DNA of 64,000 nt from Balaenoptera acutorostrata (GCF_949987535.1 NW_026646025.1:3286001-3350000), one strand, 5' to 3'. Positions 40,346 to 55,740 are shown, counted from the stretch's first letter. Numbers and translations are program-made. The notes: generated from the sequence alone by a model not told the origin.

Positions 40346-43300
40346 TGTCATCACAATGCTCTATATAGTTTTTCATGACAATTCTAAATGACCACTTTAA
40401 TCACTTTGCTTGCTGACCATTTTCATCACATTTTTTATTGTCATTACAATTCCCCATGACCCCTTTCTTCACAATGCTCCATGATGCCTGTCATCACAAT
40501 GCTCAATGGCTTTTGTTATTACAATGCTCCAGGACCAGATTCATCACATTACTCCATCTCCCTTGTCATCACGGTGCACAATGAAAAGTTTCATTACAAT
40601 GCTCCATGACACATGTCATCACAATGCTCCAGAATTCTTGTCATCAAAATGTTCCATGACCATGTCATTACAATTCTCCATGGCCCTTGTCATCACAATG
40701 CTCCAGAATTCTTGTCATCACAATGTTCCATGACCGTGTCATCACAATGCTCCATGGCCCTTGTCATCATAATGCACCAGAATTCTTGTCATCACAATGT
40801 TCCATGACCGTGTCATCACAATGCTCCATGGCCCTTGTCATCATAATGCACCAGAATTCTTGTCATGACAATGTTCCATGACCGGGTAATCACAATGCTC
40901 CAAAATTCTTGTCATGACAATGTTCCATGACCGTGTCATCACAATGCTCCTGAATTCTTGTCATCACAATGTTCCATGACCGTGTCATCACAATGCTCCA
41001 TGGCCCTTGTCATCACAATGCTCCAGAATTCTTGTCATCACAATGTTCCATGACCGTGTCATCAAAATGCTCCATAATTCTTCTCATCACAATGTACCAT
41101 GACCGTGTCATCACAATGCTCCATGTCCCTTGTCATCACAATGCTCCAGAATTCTTGTCATCACAATGTTCCATGACCGTGTCATCACAATGCTCCATGG
41201 CCTTTGTCATCACAATGCTCCAGAATTCTTGTCATCACAATGTTCCATGACCGTGTCATCACAATGCTCCATAATACTTGTCATCACAATCTTCCATGAC
41301 CGTGTCATCACAATGCTCCAGAATTCTTGTAATCACAATGTTCCATGACCGTGTCATCACAATACTCCATGGCCCTTGTCATCACAATGCTCCAGAATTC
41401 TTGTCATCACAATGTTCCAAGAGCGTGTCATCACAATGCTCCATAATTCTTTTCATCACAATGTTCCATGACCGTGTCATCACAATGCTCCATGGCCTTT
41501 GTCATCACAATGCTCCAGAATTCTTGTCATCAAAATGTTCCATGACCATGTCATCACAATTCTCCATGGCCCTTGTCATCACAATGCTCCAGAATTCTTG
41601 TCATCACAATGTTCCATGACCGTGTCATCACAATGCTCCATGGCCCTTGTCATCACAATGCTCCAGAATTCTTCTCATCACAATGTTCCATGACAGTGTC
41701 ATCACAATGCTCCATGGCCCTTTTCATCATAATGCACCAGAATTCTTGTCATCACAATGTTCCATGACCGTGTCATCACAATGCACCATGGCCCTTGTCA
41801 TCACAATGCTCCAGAATTCTTGTCATCACAATGTTCCATGACCGTGTCATCACAATGCACCATAATTCTTGTCATCACAATGTTCCATGACCGTGTCATC
41901 ACAATGCACCATAATTCTTGTCATCACAATATTCCATGACCGTGTCATCACAATGCTCCATGGCCCTTGTCATCATAATGCACCAGAATTCTTGTCATGA
42001 CAATGTTCCATGACCGGGTAATCACAATGCTCCATAATTCTTGTCATGACAATGTTCCATGACCGTGTCATCACAATGCTCCAGAATTCTTGTCATCACA
42101 ATGTTCCATGACCGTGTCATCACAATGCTCCATGGCCCTTGTCATCACAATGCTCCAGAATTCTTTTCATCACAATGTTCCATGACCGTGTCATCACAAT
42201 GCTCCATGGCCCTTGTCATCACAATGCTCCAGAATTATTGTCATCACAATGTTCCATGACCGTGTCATCACAATGCTCCATGGCCCTTGTCATCATAATG
42301 CACCAGAATTCTTGTCATCACAATGTTCCATGACCGTGTCATCACAATGCTCCATAATTCTTGTCATGACAATGTTCCATGACCGGGTAATCACAATGCT
42401 CCATAATTCTTGTCATGACAATGTTCCATGACCGTGTCATCAGAATGCTCCAGAATTCTTGTCATCACAATGTTCCATGACCGTGTCATCACAATGCTCC
42501 ATGGCCCTTGTCATCACAATGCTCCAGAATTCTTGTCATCACAATGTTCCATGACCGTGTCATCACAATGCTCCATAATTCTTCTCATCACAATGTACAT
42601 TGACCGTGTCATCACAATGCTCCATGTCCCTTGTCATCACAATGCTCCAGAATTCTTGTCATCACAATGTTCCATGACCGTGTCATCACAATGCTCCATG
42701 GCCCTTGTCATCACAATGCTCCAGAATTCTTGTCATCACAATGTTCCATGACCGTGTCATCACAATGCTCCATAATACTTGTCATCACAATGTTCCATGA
42801 CCGTGTCATCACAATGCTCCAGAATTCTTGTCATCACAATGTTCCATGACCGTGTCATCACAATGCTCCATGGCCCTTGTCATCACAATGCTCCAGAATT
42901 CTTGTCATCACAATGTTCCATGACCGTGTCATCACAATGCTCCATGGCACTTGTCATCACAATGCTCCAGAATTCTTGTCATCACAATGTTCCATGACCG
43001 TGTCATCACAATGCTCCATGGCCCTTGTCATCATAATGCACCAGAATTCTTGTCATCACAATGTTACATGACCGTGTCATCACAATGCTCCATAATTCTT
43101 GTCATGACAATGTTCCATGACCGGGTCATCACAATGCTCCATAATTCTTATCATGACAATGTTCCAAGACGGTGTCATCACAATGCTCCAGAATTCTTGT
43201 CATCACAATGTTCCATGACCGTGTCATCACAATGCTCCATGGCCCTTGCCATCACAATGCTCCAGAATTCTTGTCATCACAATGTTCCATAACCGTGTCA

Positions 43301-44182
43301 TCACAATGCTCCATAATTTTTCTCATCACAATGTTCCATGACCGTGTCATCACAATGCTCCATGGCCCTTGTCATCACAATGCTCCAGAATTCTTGTCAT
43401 CACAATGTTCGATGACCGTGTCATCACAATGCTCCATAATACTTGTCATCACAATGTTCCATGACCGTGTCATCACAATGCTCCAGAATTCTTGTAATCA
43501 CAATGTTCCATGACCGTGTCATCACAATACTCCATGGCCCTTGTGATCACAATGCTCCAGAATTCTTGTCATCACAATGTTCCAAGACCGTGTCATCACA
43601 ATGCTCCACAATTCTTGTCATCACAATGTTCCATGACCGTGTCATCACAATGCTCCATGGCCTTTGTCATCACAATGCTCCAGAATTCTTGTCATCACAA
43701 TGTTCCATGACCGTGTCATCACAATGCTCCATGGCCCTTGTCATCACAATGCTCCAGATTGCTTGTCATCACAAAGTTCCGTGACTGTGTCATCATAAAG
43801 CTCCATGGCCCTGGTCATCACAATGCTCCAGATTGCTTGTCATCACAAAGTTCCATGACCGTGTCATCACAATGCACCATGGCCCTTGTCATCACAATGC
43901 TCCAGAATTCTTGTCATCACAATGTTCCATGACCGTGTCATCACAATGCTCCATGGCCCTTGTCATCACAATGCTCCAGATTGCTTGTCATCACAAAGTT
44001 CCATGACCGTGTCATCACAATGCACCATGGCCCTTGTCATCACAATGCTCCAGAATTCTTGTCATCACAATGTTCCATGACCTTGTCATCACAATGCACC
44101 ATAATTCTTGTCATCACAATGTTCCATGACCGTGTCATCACAATGCTACATGACCCTGGTCATCACAGTTCTCCATGACATT
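40346..44182. repeat. HOR unit 38 (3,837 bp), alpha-prime anchor 40346-40613
   Basis: Longest anchor-free tract in the window. Twice the sequence jumps from pre-anchor to post-anchor monomers with no anchor between (about 41500-41535 and 41905-41985). Palindromes at 40860-40871, 40909-40920, 41992-42003, 42041-42052, 42361-42372, 42410-42421 and 43099-43110. The three-copy module starts at about 42060. Confidence 0.91.
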
Positions 44183-44894
44183 TGTCATCACAATGCTCTA
44201 TATAGTTTACATGACAATTCTAAATGACCACTTTAATCACTTTGCTTGCTGACCATTTTCATCACATTTCTTTATTGTCATTACAATTCCCCATGACCCC
44301 TTTCTTCACAATGCTCCATGATGCCTGTCATCACAATGCTCAATGGCTTTTGTTATTACAATGCTCCAGGACCAGATTCATCACATTACTCCATCTCCCT
44401 TGTCATCACGGTGCACAATGAAAAGTTTCATTACAATGCTCCATGACACATGTCATCACAATGCTCCAGAATTCTTGTCATCAAAATGTTCCATGACCAT
44501 GTCATCACAATTCTCCATGGCCCTTGTCATCACAATGCTCCAGAATTCTTGTCATCACAATGTTCCATGACCGTGTCATCACAATGCTCCATGGCCCTTG
44601 TCATCACAATGCTCCAGAATTCTTCTCATCACAATGTTCCATGACCGTGTCATCACAATGCTCCATGGCCCTTGTCATCATAATGCACCAGAATTCTTGT
44701 CATCACAATGTTCCATGACCGTGTCATCACAATGCACCATGGCCCTTGTCATCACAATGCTCCAGAATTCTTGTCATCACAATGTTCCATGACCGTGTCA
44801 TCACAATGCACCATAATTCTTGTCATCACAATGTTCCATGACCGTGTCATCACAATGCTACATGACCCTGGTCATCACAGTTCTCCATGACATT
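44183..44894. repeat. HOR unit 39 (712 bp), alpha-double-prime anchor 44183-44450
   Basis: Marker TATATAGTTTACATGAC, 1 bp shorter than alpha. Found only here and in units 42 and 45, so it tags the three-copy module. Confidence 0.93.
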
Positions 44895-46763
44895 TGTCAT
44901 CACAATGCTCTATATACTTTTTCATGACAATTCTAAATGACCACTTTAAACACTTTGCTTGCTGACCATTTTCATCACATTTTTTATTGTCATTACAATT
45001 CCCCATGACCCCTTTCTTCACAATGCTCCATGATGCCTGTCATCACAATGCTCAATGGCTTTTGTTATTACAATGCTCCAGGACCAGATTCATCACATTA
45101 CTCCATCTCCCTTGTCATCACGGTGCACAATGAAAAGTTTCATTACAATGCTCCATGACACATGTCATCACAATGCTCCAGAATTCTTGTCATCAAAATG
45201 TTCCATGACCATGTCATTACAATTCTCCATGGCCCTTGTCATCACAATGCTCCAGAATTCTTGTAATCACAATGTTCCATGACCGTGTCATCACAATGCT
45301 CCATGGCCCTTGTCATCATAATGCACGAGAATTCTTGTCATCACAATGTTCCATGACCGTGTCATCACAATGCTCCATGGCCCTTGTCATCATAATGCAC
45401 CAGAATTCTTGTCATGACAATGTTCCATGACCGGGTAATCACAATGCTCCATAATTCTTGTCATGACAATGTTCCATGACCGTGTCATCACAATGCTCCA
45501 GAATTCTTGTCATCACAATGTTCCATGACCGTGTCATCACAATGCTCCAAGGCCCTTGTCATCACAATGCTCCAGAATTCTTGTCATCACAATGTTCCAT
45601 GACCGTGTCATCACAATGCTCCATAATTCTTCTCATCACAATGTACCATGACCGTGTCATCACAATGCTCCATGTCCCTTGTCATCACAATGCTCCAGAA
45701 TTCTTGTCATCACAATGTTCCATGACCGTGTCATCACAATGCTCCATGGCCTTTGTCATCACAATGCTCCAGAATTCTTGTCATCATAATGTTCCATGAC
45801 CGTGTCATCACAATGCTCCATAATACTTGTCATCACAATCTTCCATGACCGTGTCATCACAATGCTCCAGAATTCTTGTAATCACAATGTTCCATGACCG
45901 TGTCATCACAATACTCCATGGCCCTTGTCATCACAATGCTCCAGAATTCTTGTCATCACAATGTTCCAAGACCGTGTCATCACAATGCTCCATAATTCTT
46001 GTCATCACAATGTTCCATGACCGTGTCATCACAATGCTCCATGGCCTTTGTCATCACAATGCTCCAGAATTCTTGTCATCATAATGTTCCATGACCGTGT
46101 CATCACAATGCTCCATGGCCCTTGTCATCACAATGCTCCAGATTGCTTGTCATCACAAAGTTCCGTGACCGTGTCATCACAAAGCTCCATGGCCCTGGTC
46201 ATCACAATGCTCCAGATTGCTTGTCATAACAATGTTCCATGACCGTGTCATCACAATGCTCCATGGCCCTTGTCATCACAATGCTCCTGAATTCTTGTCA
46301 TCACAATGTTCCATGACCGTGTCATCACAATGCTCCATAATTCTTGTCATCACAATGTTCCATGACCGTGTCATCACAATGCTCCATGGCCCTTGTCATC
46401 ACAATGCTCCAGAATTCTTGTTATCACAATGTTCCATGACCGTGTCATCACAATGCTCCATGGCCCTTGTCATCACAATGCTCCAGAATTCTTGTCATCA
46501 CAATGTTCCATGATCGTGTCATCACAATGCTCCTTGGCCCTTGTCATCACAATGCTCCAGAATTCTTTTCATCACAATGTTTCATGACCGTGTCATCATA
46601 ATGCTCCATGGCCCTTGTCATCATAATGCTCCAGAATTTTTGTCATCACAATGTTCCATGACCGTGTCATCACAATGCTCCATAATTCTTGTCATCACAA
46701 TGTTCCATGACCGTGTCATCACAATGCTACATGACCCTGGTCTTCACAGTTCTCCATGACCTT
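44895..46763. repeat. HOR unit 40 (1,869 bp), alpha-prime anchor 44895-45162
   Basis: Anchor has private CTATATACTTTTTC and TTTAAACACTTTG changes. Palindrome pair at 45409-45420 and 45458-45469. The tract includes CTCCAAGGCCCT, TCATAACAATG and CTCCTTGGCCC variants shared with units 43 and 46. Confidence 0.92.
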
Positions 46764-49249
46764 TGTCATCACAATGCTCTATATAGTTTTTCATGACAAT
46801 TCTAAGTGACCACTTTAATCACTTTGCTTGCTGACCATTTTCATCACATTTCTCTATTGTCATTACAATTTCCCATGACCCCTTTCTTCACAATGCTCCA
46901 TGATGCCTGTCATCACAATGCTCAATGGCTTTTGTTATCACAATGATCCAGGACCAGTTTCATCACAATACTCCATCCCCCTTGTCATCACGGTGCACAA
47001 TGAAAAGTTTCATTACAATGCTCCATGACACATGTCATCACAATGCTCCAGAATTCTTGTCATCACAAAGTTCCATGACCATATCATCACAATGCACCAT
47101 GGCCCTTGTCATCACAATGCTGCAGAATTCTTGTCATCACAATGTTCCATGACTGAGTCATCACAATGCTCCATGGCCCTTGTCATCACAATGCTCCAAA
47201 ATTCTTGTCATCACAATGTTCCATGACCATGTCATCACAATGCTCCATGGCCCTTGTCATCACAATGCTCCAAAATTCTTTTCATCACAATGTTCCATGA
47301 CCGTTTCATCACAATGCTCCATGGCCCTTGTCATCATAATGCTCCAGAATTCTTGTCATCACAATGTTCCATGACCGTGTCATCACAATGCTCCATAATT
47401 CTTGTCATCACAATGTTCCATGACCGTGTCATCACAATGCTCCAGAATTCTTGTCATCACAATGTTCCATGACCGTGTCATCACAATGCTCCATGGCCCT
47501 TGTCATCACAATGCTCCAGAATTCTTTTCATCACAATGTTCCATGACCGTGTCATCACAATGCTCCATGGCCCTTGTCATCACAATGCTCCAGAATTATT
47601 GTCATCACAATGTTCCATGACCGTGTCATCACAATGCTCCATGGCCCTTGTCATCATAATGCACCAGAATTCTTGTCATCACAATGTTCCATGACCGTGT
47701 CATCACAATGCTCCATAATTCTTGTCATGACAATGTTCCATGACCGGGTAATCACAATGCTCCATAATTCTTGTCATGACAATGTTCCATGACCGTGTCA
47801 TCAGAATGCTCCAGAATTCTTGTCATCACAATGTTCCATGACCGTGTCATCACAATGCTCCATGGCCCTTGTCATCACAATGCTCCAGAATTCTTGTCAT
47901 CACAATGTTCCATGACCGTGTCATCACAATGCTCCATAATTCTTCTCATCACAATGTACATTGACCGTGTCATCACAATGCTACATGTCCCTTGTCATCA
48001 CAATGCTCCAGAATTCTTGTCATCACAATGTTCCATGACCGTGTCATCACAATGCTCCATGGCCCTTGTCATCACAATGCTCCAGAATTCTTGTCATCAC
48101 AATGTTCCATGACCGTGTCATCACAATGCTCCATAATACTTGTCATCACAATGTTCCATGACCGTGTCATCACAATGCTCCAGAATTCTTGTCATCACAA
48201 TGTTCCATGACCGTGTCATCACAATGCTCCATGGCCCTTGTCATCACAATGCTCCAGAATTCTTGTCATCACAATGTTCCATGACCGTGTCATCACAATG
48301 CTCCATGGCACTTGTCATCACAATGCTCCAGAATTCTTGTCATCACAATGTTCCATGACCGTGTCATCACAATGCTCCATGGCCCTTGTCATCATAATGC
48401 ACCAGAATTCTTGTCATCACAATGTTACATGACCGTGTCATCACAATGCTCCATAATTCTTGTCATGACAATGTTCCATGACCGGGTCATCACAATGCTC
48501 CATAATTCTTGTCATGACAATGTTCCATGACCGTGTCATCACAATGCTCCATGGCCCTTGTCATCACAATGCTCCAGAATTCTTGTCATCACAATACTCC
48601 ATGGCCCTTGTGATCACAATGCTCCAGAATTCTTGTCATCACAATGTTCCAAGACCGTGTCATCACAATGCTCCACAATTCTTGTCATCACAATGTTCCA
48701 TGACCGTGTCATCACAATGCTCCATGGCCTTTGTCATCACAATGCTCCAGAATTCTTGTCATCACAATGTTCCATGACCGTGTCATCACAATGCTCCATG
48801 GCCCTTGTCATCACAATGCTCCAGATTGCTTGTCATCACAAAGTTCCGTGACTGTGTCATCATAAAGCTCCATGGCCCTGGTCATCACAATGCTCCAGAT
48901 TGCTTGTCATCACAAAGTTCCATGACCGTGTCATCACAATGCACCATGGCCCTTGTCATCACAATGCTCCAGAATTCTTGTCATCACAATGTTCCATGAC
49001 CGTGTCATCACAATGCTCCATGGCCCTTGTCATCACAATGCTCCAGATTGCTTGTCATCACAAAGTTCCATGACCGTGTCATCACAATGCACCATGGCCC
49101 TTGTCATCACAATGCTCCAGAATTCTTGTCATCACAATGTTCCATGACCTTGTCATCACAATGCACCATAATTCTTGTCATCACAATGTTCCATGACCGT
49201 GTCATCACAATGCTACATGACCCTGGTCATCACAGTTCTCCATGACATT
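46764..49249. repeat. HOR unit 41 (2,486 bp), zeta anchor 46764-47032
   Basis: Zeta markers: TTATCACAATGATCCAGG and CTAAGTGACC. TGAGTCA at 47154-47160; palindromes at 47722-47733, 47771-47782, 48460-48471 and 48509-48520. This copy lacks 294 bp around 48520-48600 relative to unit 38 and 786 bp relative to unit 44. Confidence 0.92.
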
Positions 49250-49961
49250 TGTCATCACAATGCTCTATATAGTTTACATGACAATTCTAAATGACCACTT
49301 TAATCACTTTGCTTGCTGACCATTTTCATCACATTTCTTTATTGTCATTACAATTCCCCATGACCCCTTTCTTCACAATGCTCCATGATGCCTGTCATCA
49401 CAATGCTCAATGGCTTTTGTTATTACAATGCTCCAGGACCAGATTCATCACATTACTCCATCTCCCTTGTCATCACGGTGCACAATGAAAAGTTTCATTA
49501 CAATGCTCCATGACACATGTCATCACAATGCTCCAGAATTCTTGTCATCAAAATGTTCCATGACCATGTCATCACAATTCTCCATGGCCCTTGTCATCAC
49601 AATGCTCCAGAATTCTTGTCATCACAATGTTCCATGACCGTGTCATCACAATGCTCCATGGCCCTTGTCATCACAATGCTCCAGAATTCTTCTCATCACA
49701 ATGTTCCATGACCGTGTCATCACAATGCTCCATGGCCCTTGTCATCATAATGCACCAGAATTCTTGTCATCACAATGTTCCATGACCGTGTCATCACAAT
49801 GCACCATGGCCCTTGTCATCACAATGCTCCAGAATTCTTGTCATCACAATGTTCCATGACCGTGTCATCACAATGCACCATAATTCTTGTCATCACAATG
49901 TTCCATGACCGTGTCATCACAATGCTACATGACCCTGGTCATCACAGTTCTCCATGACATT
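49250..49961. repeat. HOR unit 42 (712 bp), alpha-double-prime anchor 49250-49517
   Basis: Second copy of unit 39 at offset 5,067. Confidence 0.93.
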
Positions 49962-51756
49962 TGTCATCACAATGCTCTATATAGTTTTTCATGACAATTC
50001 TAAATGACCACTTTAATCACTTTGCTTGCTGACCATTTTCATCACATTTTTTATTGTCATTACAATTCCCCATGACCCCTTTCTTCACAATGCTCCATGA
50101 TGCCTGTCATCACAATGCTCAATGGCTTTTGTTATTACAATGCTCCAGGACCAGATTCATCACATTACTCCATCTCCCTTGTCATCACGGTGCACAATGA
50201 AAAGTTTCATTACAATGCTCCATGACACATGTCATCACAATGCTCCAGAATTCTTGTCATCAAAATGTTCCATGACCGTGTCATCACAATGCTCCATGGC
50301 CCTTGTCATCATAATGCACGAGAATTCTTGTCATCACAATGTTCCATGACCATGTCATCACAATGCTCCATGGCCCTTGTCATCATAATGCACCAGAATT
50401 CTTGTCATGACAATGTTCCATGACCGGGTAATCACAATGCTCCATAATTCTTGTCATGACAATGTTCCATGACCGTGTCATCACAATGCTCCAGAATTCT
50501 TGTCATCACAATGTTCCATGACCGTGTCATCACAATGCTCCAAGGCCCTTGTCATCACAATGCTCCAGAATTCTTGTCATCACAATGTTCCATGACCGTG
50601 TCATCACAATGCTCCATAATTCTTCTCATCACAATGTACCATGACCGTGTCATCACAATGCTCCATGTCCCTTGTCATCACAATGCTCCAGAATTCTTGT
50701 CATCACAATGTTCCATGACCGTGTCATCACAATGCTCCATGGCCTTTGTCATCACAATGCTCCAGAATTCTTGTCATCATAATGTTCCATGACCGTGTCA
50801 TCACAATGCTCCATAATACTTGTCATCACAATCTTCCATGACCGTGTCATCACAATGCTCCAGAATTCTTGTAATCACAATGTTCCATGACCGTGTCATC
50901 ACAATACTCCATGGCCCTTGTCATCACAATGCTCCAGAATTCTTGTCATCACAATGTTCCAAGACCGTGTCATCACAATGCTCCATAATTCTTGTCATCA
51001 CAATGTTCCATGACCGTGTCATCACAATGCTCCATGGCCTTTGTCATCACAATGCTCCAGAATTCTTGTCATCATAATGTTCCATGACCGTGTCATCACA
51101 ATGCTCCATGGCCCTTGTCATCACAATGCTCCAGATTGCTTGTCATCACAAAGTTCCGTGACCGTGTCATCACAAAGCTCCATGGCCCTGGTCATCACAA
51201 TGCTCCAGATTGCTTGTCATAACAATGTTCCATGACCGTGTCATCACAATGCTCCATGGCCCTTGTCATCACAATGCTCCAGAATTCTTGTCATCACAAT
51301 GTTCCATGACCGTGTCATCACAATGCTCCATAATTCTTGTCATCACAATGTTCCATGACCGTGTCATCACAATGCTCCATGGCCCTTGTCATCACAATGC
51401 TCCAGAATTCTTGTTATCACAATGTTCCATGACCGTGTCATCACAATGCTCCATGGCCCTTGTCATCACAATGCTCCAGAATTCTTGTCATCACAATGTT
51501 CCATGATCGTGTCATCACAATGCTCCTTGGCCCTTGTCATCACAATGCTCCAGAATTCTTTTCCTCACAATGTTTCATGACCGTGTCATCATAATGCTCC
51601 ATGGCCCTTGTCATCATAATGCTCCAGAATTTTTGTCATCACAATGTTCCATGACCGTGTCATCACAATGCTCCATAATTCTTGTCATCACAATGTTCCA
51701 TGACCGTGTCATCACAATGCTACATGACCCTGGTCTTCACAGTTCTCCATGACCTT
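49962..51756. repeat. HOR unit 43 (1,795 bp), alpha-prime anchor 49962-50229
   Basis: Exactly 74 bp shorter than units 40 and 46: one trimer is missing just after the anchor, near 50270. Palindrome pair at 50402-50413 and 50451-50462. Confidence 0.93.
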
Positions 51757-54700
51757 TGTCATCACAATGCTCTATATAGTTTTTCATGACAATTCTAAGT
51801 GACCACTTTAATCACTTTGCTTGCTGACCATTTTCATCACATTTCTCTATTGTCATTACAATTTCCCATGACCCCTTTCTTCACAATGCTCCATGATGCC
51901 TGTCATCACAATGCTCAATGGCTTTTGTTATCACAATGATCCAGGACCAGTTTCATCACAATACTCCATCCCCCTTGTCATCACGGTGCACAATGAAAAG
52001 TTTCATTACAATGCTCCATGACACATGTCATCACAATGCTCCAGAATTCTTGTCATCACAAAGTTCCATGACCATATCATCACAATGCACCATGGCCCTT
52101 GTCATCACAATGCTGCAGAATTCTTGTCATCACAATGTTCCATGACTGAGTCATCACAATGCTCCATGGCCCTTGTCATCACAATGCTCCAAAATTCTTG
52201 TCATCACAATGTTCCATGACCATGTCATCACAATGCTCCATGGCCCTTGTCATCACAATGCTCCAAAATTCTTTTCATCACAATGTTCCATGACCGTTTC
52301 ATCACAATGCTCCATGGCCCTTGTCATCATAATGCTCCAGAATTCTTGTCATCACAATGTTCCATGACCGTGTCATCACAATGCTCCATAATTCTTGTCA
52401 TCACAATGTTCCATGACCGTGTCATCACAATGCTCCAGAATTCTTGTCATCACAATGTTCCATGACCGTGTCATCACAATGCTCCATGGCCCTTGTCATC
52501 ACAATGCTCCAGAATTCTTTTCATCACAATGTTCCATGACCGTGTCATCACAATGCTCCATGGCCCTTGTCATCACAATGCTCCAGAATTATTGTCATCA
52601 CAATGTTCCATGACCGTGTCATCACAATGCTCCATGGCCCTTGTCATCATAATGCACCAGAATTCTTGTCATCACAATGTTGAATGACCGTGTCATCACA
52701 ATGCTCCATAATTCTTGTCATGACAATGTTCCATGACCGGGTAATCACAATGCTCCATAATTCTTGTCATGACAATGTTCCATGACCGTGTCATCAGAAT
52801 GCTCCAGAATTCTTGTCATCACAATGTTCCATGACCGTGTCATCACAATGCTCCATGGCCCTTGTCATCACAATGCTCCAGAATTCTTGTCATCACAATG
52901 TTCCATGACCGTGTCATCACAATGCTCCATAATTCTTCTCATCACAATGTACATTGACCGTGTCATCACAATGCTCCATGTCCCTTGTCATCACAATGCT
53001 CCAGAATTCTTGTCATCACAATGTTCCATGACCGTGTCATCACAATGCTCCATGGCCCTTGTCATCACAATGCTCCAGAATTCTTGTCATCACAATGTTC
53101 CATGACCGTGTCATCACAATGCTCCATAATACTTGTCATCACAATGTTCCATGACCGTGTCATCACAATGCTCCAGAATTCTTGTCATCACAATGTTCCA
53201 TGACCGTGTCATCACAATGCTCCATGGCCCTTGTCATCACAATGCTCCAGAATTCTTGTCATCACAATGTTCCATGACCGTGTCATCACAATGCTCCATG
53301 GCACTTGTCATCACAATGCTCCAGAATTCTTGTCATCACAATGTTCCATGACCGTGTCATCACAATGCTCCATGGCCCTTGTCATCATAATGCACCAGAA
53401 TTCTTGTCATCACAATGTTACATGACCGTGTCATCACAATGCTCCATAATTCTTGTCATGACAATGTTCCATGACCGGGTCATCACAATGCTCCATAATT
53501 CTTATCATGACAATGTTCCAAGACGGTGTCATCACAATGCTCCAGAATTCTTGTCATCACAATGTTCCATGACCGTGTCATCACAATGCTCCATGGCCCT
53601 TGCCATCACAATGCTCCAGAATTCTTGTCATCACAATGTTCCATAACCGTGTCATCACAATGCTCCATAATTTTTCTCATCACAATGTTCCATGACCGTG
53701 TCATCACAATGCTCCATGGCCCTTGTCATCACAATGCTCCAGAATTCTTGTCATCACAATGTTCGATGACCGTGTCATCACAATGCTCCATAATACTTGT
53801 CATCACAATGTTCCATGACCGTGTCATCACAATGCTCCAGAATTCTTGTAATCACAATGTTCCAAGACCGTGTCATCACAATGCTCCAGAATTCTTGTCA
53901 TCACAATGTTCCATGACCGTGTCATCACAATGCTCCATGGCCCTTGTCATCATAATGCACCAGAATTCTTGTCATCACAATGTTACATGACCGTGTCATC
54001 ACAATGCTCCATAATTCTTGTCATGACAATGTTCCATGACCGGGTCATCACAATGCTCCATAATTCTTATCATGACAATGTTCCAAGACGGTGTCATCAC
54101 AATGCTCCAGAATTCTTGTCATCACAATGTTCCATGACCGTGTCATCACAATGCTCCATGGCCCTTGCCATCACAATGCTCCAGAATTCTTGTCATCACA
54201 ATGTTCCATAACCGTGTCATCACAATGCTCCATAATTTTTCTCATCACAATGTTCCATGACCGTGTCATCACAATGCTCCATGGCCCTTGTCATCACAAT
54301 GCTCCAGAATTCTTGTCATCACAATGTTCGATGACCGTGTCATCACAATGCTCCATAATACTTGTCATCACAATACTCCATGGCCCTTGTGATCACAATG
54401 CTCCAGAATTCTTGTCATCACAATGTTCCAAGACCGTGTCATCACAATGCTCCACAATTCTTGTCATCACAATGTTCCATGACCGTGTCATCACAATGCT
54501 CCATGGCCTTTGTCATCACAATGCTCCAGAATTCTTGTCATCACAATGTTCCATGACCGTGTCATCACAATGCTCCATGGCCCTTGTCATCACAATGCTC
54601 CAGATTGCTTGTCATCACAAAGTTCCGTGACTGTGTCATCATAAAGCTCCATGGCCCTGGTCATCACAATGCTCCAGATTGCTTGTCATCACAAAGTTCC

Positions 54701-55028
54701 ATGACCGTGTCATCACAATGCACCATGGCCCTTGTCATCACAATGCTCCAGAATTCTTGTCATCACAATGTTCCATGACCGTGTCATCACAATGCTCCAT
54801 GGCCCTTGTCATCACAATGCTCCAGATTGCTTGTCATCACAAAGTTCCATGACCGTGTCATCACAATGCACCATGGCCCTTGTCATCACAATGCTCCAGA
54901 ATTCTTGTCATCACAATGTTCCATGACCTTGTCATCACAATGCACCATAATTCTTGTCATCACAATGTTCCATGACCGTGTCATCACAATGCTACATGAC
55001 CCTGGTCATCACAGTTCTCCATGACATT
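51757..55028. repeat. HOR unit 44 (3,272 bp), zeta anchor 51757-52025
   Basis: Includes a 565-bp tandem duplication (about 53305-53869 and 53870-54434, diverging near the right end). TGAGTCA at 52147-52153; palindromes at 52715-52726, 52764-52775, 53453-53464 and 54018-54029. A private TGTTGAATGACC at about 52679 replaces TGTTCCATGACC. Confidence 0.91.
53305..54434. repeat. 565-bp tandem duplication inside unit 44
   Basis: The series GTTACATGACC, ACCGGGTCATC, TTATCATGACAATG, CTTGCCATCAC and CCATAACCGTG appears twice, 565 bp apart. Copies 1 and 2 of the surrounding module do not have this duplication. Confidence 0.88.
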
Positions 55029-55740
55029 TGTCATCACAATGCTCTATATAGTTTACATGACAATTCTAAATGACCACTTTAATCACTTTGCTTGCTGACC
55101 ATTTTCATCACATTTCTTTATTGTCATTACAATTCCCCATGACCCCTTTCTTCACAATGCTCCATGATGCCTGTCATCACAATGCTCAATGGCTTTTGTT
55201 ATTACAATGCTCCAGGACCAGATTCATCACATTACTCCATCTCCCTTGTCATCACGGTGCACAATGAAAAGTTTCATTACAATGCTCCATGACACATGTC
55301 ATCACAATGCTCCAGAATTCTTGTCATCAAAATGTTCCATGACCATGTCATCACAATTCTCCATGGCCCTTGTCATCACAATGCTCCAGAATTCTTGTCA
55401 TCACAATGTTCCATGACCGTGTCATCACAATGCTCCATGGCCCTTGTCATCACAATGCTCCAGAATTCTTCTCATCACAATGTTCCATGACCGTGTCATC
55501 ACAATGCTCCATGGCCCTTGTCATCATAATGCACCAGAATTCTTGTCATCACAATGTTCCATGACCGTGTCATCACAATGCACCATGGCCCTTGTCATCA
55601 CAATGCTCCAGAATTCTTGTCATCACAATGTTCCATGACCGTGTCATCACAATGCACCATAATTCTTGTCATCACAATGTTCCATGACCGTGTCATCACA
55701 ATGCTACATGACCCTGGTCATCACAGTTCTCCATGACATT
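55029..55740. repeat. HOR unit 45 (712 bp), alpha-double-prime anchor 55029-55296
   Basis: Third copy of unit 39, at offset 5,779 from unit 42. Confidence 0.93.

Larger units (their letters stand above)
36437..40800. repeat. Dispersed partial copy of the 12.3-16.8-kb segment
   Basis: Landmarks match 12341-16800 at offset 24,096 up to about 37090, then 23,973 after a 123-bp loss. It carries scattered single-base differences, so it is an older relative than the two copies in the 5,900-bp pair. Confidence 0.88.
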
